Shown here: piece by piece, positions 33,735-39,239 of the stretch
Layout of the letters: the number at the start of each line of letters is the position of its first letter
Position numbering within the stretch: position 1 is the stretch's first letter
Assembly: GCA_015231955.1 (NCBI GenBank)
Contig: JADGAN010000047.1
Coordinates: 1-39,239 of the forward strand
Reading direction: 5' to 3'
Source: Oligoflexia bacterium
GTDB taxonomy: Bacteria; Bdellovibrionota; Bacteriovoracia; Bacteriovoracales; Bacteriovoracaceae
DNA length: 39,239 nucleotides
Translations under genes and position numbers: made by a program
The notes under the pieces: generated by a model
Database searches by the model: none
What the model saw: the letters and a program-made list of their open reading frames with translations, nothing else
Told to the model about the DNA's origin: nothing

Positions 33735-34043
33735 TTATTTAAAAGCGATAACAATGGTGGAAAGATAGGTGGAAATTTGCTCTTTTAATTTTATTATATT
33801 GCTACTATCGCTCATTTTTGCAAATGATTCAATTTTTGTACCGATCTCCCCAAGTTCCGGGTGACCGTAACTTTCTGCATTTCCTGCAAGCTTATGTCCA
33901 ATCACTGCAATTTCTGCAAAATTTTTTTCCTGCAAATATTTTTCAAGCAGTAAGAGATCTTTATGACGATTCTCTAAGAAAACTGGAGTTATTTCCTCTA
34001 GATCTTTGTCGATATAAATGGTTTTTTTTGTTGTTATACTCAT
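33735..34043 (-). CDS. Hpt (histidine phosphotransfer) protein
   Basis: 102 aa made of one four-helix Hpt domain. The phosphoryl-carrier is H50 in IGHKLAGNAESYGHPELGEI, the usual xHxLKGxxxxxG core with LAG in place of LKG. It heads the operon Hpt, REC-PilZ, REC-PilZ, hybrid kinase, thioesterase. It is the piece the hybrid kinase lacks, so the likely path is H834, D1125, H50, then the receivers D56 and D60. GGAGGG is five bases before the ATG. The upstream spacer, shared with a divergent barrel gene, contains a run of 14 A at 34093-34106. Confidence 0.9.
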   Translation of the reverse strand: MSITTKKTIYIDKDLEEITPVFLENRHKDLLLLEKYLQEKNFAEIAVIGHKLAGNAESYGHPELGEIGTKIESFAKMSDSSNIIKLKEQISTYLSTIVIAFK

Positions 34044-34092
34044 CTTTTCCCTCCAATATTAAAAAATCTCATACCTTGCAGAAAAATGTCAC

Positions 34093-34106
34093 AAAAAAAA
34101 AAAAAA
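34093..34106. repeat. Homopolymer run of 14 A in a divergent promoter region
   Basis: Fourteen A in a row between the Hpt gene and the barrel gene. On the minus strand it is T14. A run this long may vary in length and would sit in the promoter or leader of either gene. TACAAT at 34111-34116 is a plausible -10 for the barrel gene. Confidence 0.6.
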
Positions 34107-34147
34107 TTATTACAATAAGAGTAAAGAGATCATCCAAGGAGGGATAA

Positions 34148-34777
34148 ATGGTTTTACGAGTTTTATTGGCCAGTATGCTTATGGGCCTTACTACTTCCAT
34201 TGCTTTTGCAGGAATTTTACTAGAACCTTACTTAGGGAAATCGCTGAATGGGAAGGGCGATACCGAGTATGAACTTTTGGGTCTAAAATTCCCCTACAAG
34301 CACAGCTACGATTCCATCACTTACGGTGGAAGAGTGGGTGCAGATATTCAAAAAGTACAGTTTGGGGTTGACTATTCCATGCAAAATTTCTCACTAGAAA
34401 GTGAGTATAGTGGGGCCAAAGGGAAGGATAAGGTAGCAAAGACACAAACGGGTGTTTTTCTGGGCTATGGACCGCAACCATGGCTTAGAATTTGGGGACT
34501 TTATATTTTTGAGTCCGAGGTAGAGGGAAAAGATCCTCTTAATGCCGCAGCATCCGTACAATTTGTTTACGACCAAATTAAGTTTAGTAAAGGTGGTGGC
34601 TATGGTATTGGCGTGGGACTGATGCCCAATCAATACATCTCTATCAATATTGAGTATCGTGCGATTGAGTATGATGAAGAGACAATTAGGGGACTAACAG
34701 TCACTAATATGACCAATAAATTTGACCTCTCAGAACTGCTAGTCTCTGTATCCCTACCTTTTATTGTTCTTAAATAA
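34148..34777 (+). CDS. Outer-membrane beta-barrel protein
   Basis: 209 aa. Signal peptide MVLRVLLASMLMGLTTSIAF has cleavage near FA/GI. The mature part has alternating strands and Gly/aromatic pairs: LLEPYLGKSLNG, SITYGGRVGADIQKVQFGVD, TGVFLGYGPQPWLRIWGLYI, GGGYGIGVGLMPNQYISINI and a last strand ending SLPFIVLK. The shape fits an 8-10-stranded outer-membrane barrel (OMP_b-brl). A very strong AAGGAGGG lies six bases before the ATG. It is convergent with the transglutaminase gene and has no obvious functional partner. Confidence 0.82.
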   Translation: MVLRVLLASMLMGLTTSIAFAGILLEPYLGKSLNGKGDTEYELLGLKFPYKHSYDSITYGGRVGADIQKVQFGVDYSMQNFSLESEYSGAKGKDKVAKTQTGVFLGYGPQPWLRIWGLYIFESEVEGKDPLNAAASVQFVYDQIKFSKGGGYGIGVGLMPNQYISINIEYRAIEYDEETIRGLTVTNMTNKFDLSELLVSVSLPFIVLK

Positions 34778-34794
34778 AAGCAAGAGCAAGCAAA

Positions 34795-35994
34795 TTAATT
34801 TTTGTCACTTAAGGATTTTTTGTAAAGTTTTTTCAGCTCCTTAAAGAGAGGAGACTTGCTCATATCTCCAGCTTCTCGCGTCCATATAAAATCGGGATAG
34901 TTGGCACTAATCCACCTGCCACCAATAATCTCATCATCTTTATTCAACTCTAAAATGTATTGATACTTGGTGATGTGTCTCATCTTATTTTCAAAGACCC
35001 CATTAACCGGAATGGTGTAAGCTCCAATTTCTCCCGTCCACTCTACATCACTTTCGATGGTCACTTCTTTAACCGTAGCTGCTGCTCGCTTAGCGGGAGC
35101 ACTGGCCGCAGTAATTTTCTCCTGCTTAAGCACTTTGGAGCTGTAACCTTGGACTGGTTGGTTCCAAACCGGCTGATCGGTGGTACGATCGAAGATAAAT
35201 CCGGTACTGCGCTTTCCAATCAAGTTGGCCAAAATAATATGAAAAGTTCCAGCGTTGACATCATTATTTTCACTTTCAGGACGGCCACTAGTGGTAAATG
35301 ATTTATTGTCAAAGGTGTCCTCACAGCGTGTTCCTACAAAACAACGTTTTGCATCGGGATCGCAGGCCTCACCTTGATAGTAGGTTAGCAGTGCTTTAAT
35401 ATCGGAAGAGAAAAATTTAATAACAAGACCATCCTTATTCTCCACACTGGTACAACCTGGTTCTTCAAAATTTAAAGCTGCCGGGGCCCAACCATGACAA
35501 AGACCAAACCACTCACTGCCCTCTGGGTTATCTACAACATCGCGTGTACGTTCAATTTCAGATTTGGTGAGAGTATAATTATAATCGCCACGATAAAGAT
35601 CCCACTTCTCCGCGGGAGATAAACTTTCGATCTCTTGTCGTGACATCTTTTTCAAATCTGCAAGCGAAGTTTTTAGATCACTTGCTTTAACAATTTTTTC
35701 TTTATCACTTAAGCTATTATCACTCCAGCGATTAGCAATTCCGCCTTCATAGGTGGGCCAATAAGTGTCTGTCCAAGGCATCTTATCTTTATCAAGCTTT
35801 CCCGCAAGAGGTAGGTCTGTAAAGTTGCTTTTCAGGTTTTTACCCGTAAACAGTGAGGTAAACCAATGTGCCCCGACTTCAGACATTTTTTGTGGATCGT
35901 TGCGAGCATTCCACTCTTCTGCAAAAAGACTAGAGGATAAGAGTAAAAGCGTGACGGTTAGCAATGACTTTTTTTGCCGGTGAAATTGAAACAT
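34795..35994 (-). CDS. Secreted transglutaminase-elicitor-family protein
   Basis: 399 aa. Signal region KKSLLTVTLLLLSSSLFAEE. The block EWFGLCHGWAPAALNFEEPG holds the catalytic Cys (C166), NDVNAGTFHIILANLIGKRS holds the His (H252) and GFIFDRTTDQPVWNQPV holds the Asp (D269 or D273). From memory this order and the GLCHGWAPAA core are those of TGase_elicitor (PF16683), the family of the oomycete GP42 transglutaminase, with bacterial homologues in marine species. It would cross-link Gln and Lys side chains outside the cell. Extra Cys (C181, C211, C218, C224) fit an exported protein. GGAGG precedes the ATG. It might modify host or prey surface, or the cell's own envelope; not tested. Confidence 0.8.
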   Translation of the reverse strand: MFQFHRQKKSLLTVTLLLLSSSLFAEEWNARNDPQKMSEVGAHWFTSLFTGKNLKSNFTDLPLAGKLDKDKMPWTDTYWPTYEGGIANRWSDNSLSDKEKIVKASDLKTSLADLKKMSRQEIESLSPAEKWDLYRGDYNYTLTKSEIERTRDVVDNPEGSEWFGLCHGWAPAALNFEEPGCTSVENKDGLVIKFFSSDIKALLTYYQGEACDPDAKRCFVGTRCEDTFDNKSFTTSGRPESENNDVNAGTFHIILANLIGKRSTGFIFDRTTDQPVWNQPVQGYSSKVLKQEKITAASAPAKRAAATVKEVTIESDVEWTGEIGAYTIPVNGVFENKMRHITKYQYILELNKDDEIIGGRWISANYPDFIWTREAGDMSKSPLFKELKKLYKKSLSDKN

Positions 35995-36171
35995 AAAGAT
36001 TCCTCCAATGAAAAAGTTACTTTTATTAATTGAACATTGATTATGGAGCGTTGATTGTGCAGTAGAGTGCTGGTAAAAACCAAGAGAAATTTTATAAAGA
36101 CAAAATTTTAAGTAGTTGTAAAAAAGAGGAGATTAAGAGTTGCCAACCATGGTTTTCAGTATACTGATCGC

Positions 36172-37017
36172 TTATTGCTCTTCGTATCCGCATCCCTCAC
36201 AATCAGCACATGCTACGACCTCATCATCAGACTCTGCATCTTCATCATAATCGACACCAAGGCCGTTGCAGCTAGTACATACTTTAAGTAGCTTGCTTTC
36301 CATTTTATTATGCTCATCAAACTCATAGAGTTTGATATGCTTTCCGTGGGCCCCAGCAGTGGAGATGATTAACTGGTTTCCATAGATTTCACTGGTGATG
36401 TGGTGAGTGTGCCCACAGAGTGCCAGGGCCACCCTATGTTTTTCTAGGAGCTCTAAAACGCTAGCGGCATTTTCTAGTGGACCGAAATTGCCAACAAAAG
36501 GAAGGTCGAGCGGATTTTTTTGCATCTCTTCGGTGATGTCTCCATCAACATCAAGAAGGTGGTGGTGCATAACAACGATGATAAAGACCTCGGGTGGAAC
36601 CTTGAGTTCTTGCTCCAAAAAGAACATCATCTCTTGATTCAACTCCCCACTATGATTAAAGATCTCTCCCGAAGAGGGTTTTGTACTATCAAGGTAGATA
36701 AGTTTGATCCGCCCTTCCCGCAGTATGCGCGTTCCAAAAGTTTTGCCAAAATAGTTTTGATAGTGGTGGCGCCCAGGAAGATCGTGATTGCCTATCACAA
36801 CACTTAATTCGCTAGAAATTTTATGGCCGCTGGTTAAGGCCCCTTCCTTAATGTAAAGAAAGACCTCCTCTTCTCCACGGTGTGAAATATCGCCTGCAAC
36901 CACAATATGGTTTGCCTTTAATTTTTGCATACAAGTAAAAAGTCCAATGGCCAATGAGTAGTCCTCTGGCTTTTTACTCTCCAAATGCAGGTCTCCAATA
37001 TGTGCTATTCGATACAC
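36172..37017 (-). CDS. Calcineurin-like metallophosphoesterase with C-terminal DnaJ-like zinc ribbon
   Basis: 281 aa. The metal sites of the family are all visible: D9-x-H11 in AHIGDLHLE, D43 in VVAGDISH, N77-H78 in VVIGNHDLPG, a His cluster in VVMHHHLLD, and LCGHTHHITSE. The last 35 residues hold CTSCNGLG (C247, C250) and CADCEGCG (C270, C273), which are two CxxCxGxG repeats as in the DnaJ zinc-finger, so a single zinc knuckle is likely. An acidic stretch (DYDEDAESDDEVV) lies between them. I know no common family with this fusion. No signal peptide, so it acts in the cytosol. The substrate could be a nucleotide or a phosphoprotein. Confidence 0.88.
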   Translation of the reverse strand: MYRIAHIGDLHLESKKPEDYSLAIGLFTCMQKLKANHIVVAGDISHRGEEEVFLYIKEGALTSGHKISSELSVVIGNHDLPGRHHYQNYFGKTFGTRILREGRIKLIYLDSTKPSSGEIFNHSGELNQEMMFFLEQELKVPPEVFIIVVMHHHLLDVDGDITEEMQKNPLDLPFVGNFGPLENAASVLELLEKHRVALALCGHTHHITSEIYGNQLIISTAGAHGKHIKLYEFDEHNKMESKLLKVCTSCNGLGVDYDEDAESDDEVVACADCEGCGYEEQ

Positions 37018-37369
37018 GGTTCTTCCTACTTTATTGTGGGTATAAGAAATAAAATTAAAGCCTTCGATGAGTGCCTTGGTTATTATTTTTTTCCATAAAT
37101 AATTTAAACTAGGAAATGTCGAAATATCAAACTAATTCTCTAGAGAGTGCGCCGTATTAGGTGCCATTCTCCCAAAAGGCGGCCGGCACTTTTCTTCCCA
37201 AAAAGATGTGGCATAAATACTATCTATAGATATTGCCATCTTAGGAGTAATCATTTGTTTTTTTTAAGAATATGTATAGTTTTAGCAGAAACAAATATCA
37301 TCATACTTTACAATGATATACTACCTACAAGACCAGTTCCTCTGTTACAAAACAAAAAATGGAGAATGT
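37018..37369. other. Long intergenic region with a nested palindrome
   Basis: 352 bases between two divergent genes. It holds a perfect 12-base palindrome, TATCTATAGATA at 37221-37232, flanked by partly matching arms GATGTGGCA (37205-37213) and TGCCATC (37234-37240). A second imperfect stem lies at 37146-37154 with 37180-37190, followed by four T. A plus-strand terminator there would have no gene to end. Promoters for the gene at 37370 and for the metallophosphoesterase must be here, but no clear -35/-10 pair could be placed. Confidence 0.5.
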
Positions 37370-38494
37370 ATGAATAAAAAATATTGTCAAAAAAAATCAA
37401 TGAAAAAAGTCGCAAAAACGATCCATCCCTTGCTCTTCTTCTTCATCATTATTATTGCAATGGGTACACTCTCACCCGCTTATAGCTTTGTAGGCAATAT
37501 CTATGTTGTCCCAATGAAGGATAAATTCCTGATCCTACTTGGTGACTATCATAACTTGTTCAGCAAAGCTACTAATGACAAACAGATGCACTTATTTATG
37601 AATGAAGTTTTTAGACCATTGCTTAGCAAAGCAAGAGGTCTGCAAATTCTTAATGAAGATATTACCATTAAATGTCATCTTGAGAGTGAGTTTAATAATA
37701 AATCCTTGGCGATTGAGAAAACTAGTGACTTCTCCTATGATTGCACCTCTACCCCATTCACTATGGCCATAACAAAAGATCCGGACCACACTGGATTTAT
37801 TGTTCGCACTCTTTCTAAGAGTACAGCAGAACAACCTTTAGATATGACAACATGGATGGGGATTCAACTGACTAGTCAATTGCTAAAAATGGAGAAGGAT
37901 CAATTTACTTACCATAGTGTGGATCCTCGGGGGGTTTTTACTCAGCTTGAAATTTTTGACCGTATTGCTAGTTGTACAGAGGAGACAGTTGCTCCATTTA
38001 CAACTCAGTACTTTGCTCTAGAAACTTTATCAAAAGCATTAGAACAAAAGATAACACGGCCTCAAGATGATAGAGACTTGCTTAAAGAAGTTGATGCGAC
38101 CAGGAGAATTTCATTGAGTAAAAGTCGTGTTTTTAATTTTATTATGCAAAGGAGACAATCGGATCAAGAAAAAAGAAAGTACGTCAAAGATAACTTAATA
38201 GAAAGTGATTACCTGAACAATCTCCTAGAAGTTGAAGTATTGCTAAGAAGTGCGAGTGCAAGTTCTCCAGAGGTAACGATGGCCGTTATTGGAGAAGCGC
38301 ATGCAGAGAAGGTTCTCTCTGCCTTAAAACATCTTGGTTTCTTCCCAAGTCTAAGCATCTCATGTGATGAGATTTTAAAAATCAAGAAAACAGGAACCAC
38401 TAAAAGCTATGTACCCATTTCCCCAGAGGCACAATTTAAATGCGAGCAATTAATGGAAGAGACATTTAAGACCCTTGTCTCTCAATTGAAATAA
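37370..38494 (+). CDS. Secreted or membrane-anchored protein of unknown function
   Basis: 374 aa from the ATG at 37370 (GGAG six bases upstream); a shorter start, MKKVAKT at 37400, is possible and the frame is open to 37313. The hydrophobic segment PLLFFFIIIIAMGTLS then PAYS is a signal peptide or anchor. Near the N terminus is FLILLGDYHNLFSKA and near the C terminus MAVIGEAHAEKVLSALKHLG. The spacing of two G-x-x-H blocks, the second followed by an L..L..LGF helix, recalls TraB/GumN/Tiki-type proteins, but the middle (a helical stretch of about 200 residues) does not match anything I know. Three or more Cys may pair outside. I do not assign a function. Confidence 0.75.
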   Translation: MNKKYCQKKSMKKVAKTIHPLLFFFIIIIAMGTLSPAYSFVGNIYVVPMKDKFLILLGDYHNLFSKATNDKQMHLFMNEVFRPLLSKARGLQILNEDITIKCHLESEFNNKSLAIEKTSDFSYDCTSTPFTMAITKDPDHTGFIVRTLSKSTAEQPLDMTTWMGIQLTSQLLKMEKDQFTYHSVDPRGVFTQLEIFDRIASCTEETVAPFTTQYFALETLSKALEQKITRPQDDRDLLKEVDATRRISLSKSRVFNFIMQRRQSDQEKRKYVKDNLIESDYLNNLLEVEVLLRSASASSPEVTMAVIGEAHAEKVLSALKHLGFFPSLSISCDEILKIKKTGTTKSYVPISPEAQFKCEQLMEETFKTLVSQLK

Positions 38495-38530
38495 ATCTTA
38501 AATGCGCTCTTCCTCTGAGAGGAGTCCACC

Positions 38531-38725
38531 TTGTGGGCATTGGCCAACCATTATCTTAAAGACCAAATTTCCGAATCAGCGGCCATTGCCCTCTCAATCT
38601 CTCTGGAAAACATCTTAGGCCTATCCCTCAAGAGGATTCGAAATATTAAAGAAATTCAGGATATCCCTGCATACTTAAAAAAATTGGTTCTTCTAAATAA
38701 TTTGTGGGTGATTTACCTTGGTTAA
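38531..38725 (+). CDS. Possible small helical protein, TTG start
   Basis: 64 aa. The only start is TTG at 38531-38533, but GAGGAG lies six bases ahead, a good spacing. The peptide is helical with Leu/Ile-rich stretches (ISESAAIALSISLENILG, IPAYLKKLVLLNNLWVIYLG). It resembles no family known to me. The same upstream bases form a small hairpin (TCCTCTGAGAGGA, 38511-38523), and this could be the end signal of the preceding gene instead. It may be real, or a chance ORF. The rest of the interval 38726-38804 holds nothing I recognise. Confidence 0.3.
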   Translation: MWALANHYLKDQISESAAIALSISLENILGLSLKRIRNIKEIQDIPAYLKKLVLLNNLWVIYLG

Positions 38726-38804
38726 ACATTGAGGCAGAGATGCAGTAAAAAAAATTGTAAAAATCGCACTAAAATGGCCATCATCCCTGCAAACAACCAC
38801 TCAG

Positions 38805-39239
38805 CTATTTTCCACCGAGATAACTGTTCATCTTCTCACTTCCGTAGGTATGAATGGCGTGAAGTAGGTTATGGCCTCTACATAGATACCTGAGGTTTTG
38901 GACAGAGTGTGCTCCCCCACTCGCGTAGGCGTGCCGATGATCGAATTCCATATGGTGAACCTCAGTGCACCTCTCATTAGTGATGGGAGAAATGTATTCG
39001 CAACGTCCCTGCGCCCTTGCCATCACCTCCGCTCGAACTGATTTTGGAATATACCGTGAGTGTGGACTCTCCACGCTCTTAGGAGCGCTTGTCTCTGGCG
39101 CTGGAGTTGTCGGTTTGGTGAGCTCTTGTGCTTTTTCTTGCAGCAAAAGTTCCAGCAGTTCTCCGTCCTGATAGTTCCCCATTTTTCCTTTTAACTCTTG
39201 TAGTAACTTCCATGCTTTCTCACTCACTTCAATTTTATA
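38805..39239 (-). CDS. HNH endonuclease, C-terminal part (5' end outside the window)
   Basis: 144 visible residues, with the frame open to the window edge, so the true start is beyond 39239; the GTG at 39225-39227 is probably internal. The first part, VSEKAWKLLQELKGKMGNYQ, is the helical segment that precedes the nuclease in this protein type. A Pro/Thr-rich linker (residues about 42-60) follows, then RYIPKSVRAEVMARAQGRCE, then CTEVHHMEFDHRHAYASGG and LRYLCRGHNLLHAIHTYG, the full HNH motif with its Cys pair. Such proteins are often repeated in Bdellovibrio-like genomes and may be mobile. Nicking or cutting of DNA is the likely activity. Confidence 0.85.
   Translation of the reverse strand, partial: YKIEVSEKAWKLLQELKGKMGNYQDGELLELLLQEKAQELTKPTTPAPETSAPKSVESPHSRYIPKSVRAEVMARAQGRCEYISPITNERCTEVHHMEFDHRHAYASGGAHSVQNLRYLCRGHNLLHAIHTYGSEKMNSYLGGK

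Noticed and set aside
37147-37377. Plus-strand frame in the long spacer
   Set aside because: No ribosome site, and the frame overlaps the palindrome region and the true start of the next gene.
1-39239. CRISPR array, rRNA, tRNA or riboswitch
   Set aside because: No spaced direct repeats, rRNA stretch, tRNA arms or conserved leader structures were seen in the intergenic regions on reading.

Overview
The window is AT-rich bacterial chromosome (about 40% G+C by eye) with densely packed genes on both strands, strong AGGAGG-type ribosome sites and many signal-peptide proteins. The mix suggests a Gram-negative predatory-type or free-living bacterium of the Bdellovibrionota (Bacteriovorax/Bdellovibrio-like). 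The pointers are secreted peptidases, small outer-membrane barrels, hybrid histidine kinases, an RND exporter with a TolC, and an HNH protein of a kind I associate with Bdellovibrio. This placement is an inference; there is no rRNA or other marker gene here, and I saw no tRNA.

Layout. 1-1330 is decaying DNA: the tail of an IS66-like transposase and a DUF234-type ATPase gene broken by an in-frame stop, a frameshift and a probable internal deletion. 1445-5207 (minus) is the oxidative pentose phosphate operon gnd-zwf-pgl. 5403-6067 holds a doubtful tiny ORF and a secreted BamC-like protein. 6256-9612 (plus) carries a deoxynucleoside kinase and a short cobalamin methionine synthase. 9738-10529 is a secreted gluzincin-like protein. 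10580-16339 (plus) is an exporter operon: TolC, RND pump, MFS exporter and a small zinc ribbon, the first three joined by ATGA overlaps. 16348-16962 (minus) is a YceI protein. 17130-20882 (plus) is a three-gene unit: HicB-like small protein, AlbA_2/Schlafen-type protein and a hybrid kinase with a periplasmic solute-binding sensor.

20884-24165 (minus) has an outer-membrane barrel, then a methyltransferase overlapping a PBP4-type D,D-carboxypeptidase. 24262-28171 (plus) encodes a large secreted gingipain-type (C25) cysteine peptidase with a C-terminal P domain, then a pirin. 28197-34043 (minus) is a complete phosphorelay: Hpt protein, two response regulators with PilZ-like tails, a 1202-residue hybrid kinase, and a hotdog thioesterase last. 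34148-39239 holds a second barrel, a secreted transglutaminase-elicitor homologue, a metallophosphoesterase with a DnaJ-like zinc tail, a secreted protein with TraB-like spacing of two GxxH motifs, and a partial HNH endonuclease.

How it fits together. Central metabolism (NADPH supply, one-carbon/methionine, deoxynucleotide salvage) sits next to envelope and secreted functions (peptidases, transglutaminase, PBP4, barrels, export pumps) and two elaborate sensory systems. The parts I find least ordinary are the PilZ-like phosphorelay, the HicB/AlbA_2/kinase unit, the metallophosphoesterase-zinc ribbon fusion, the adaptor-less RND operon and the secreted enzymes. None is proven to be a new system from sequence alone.
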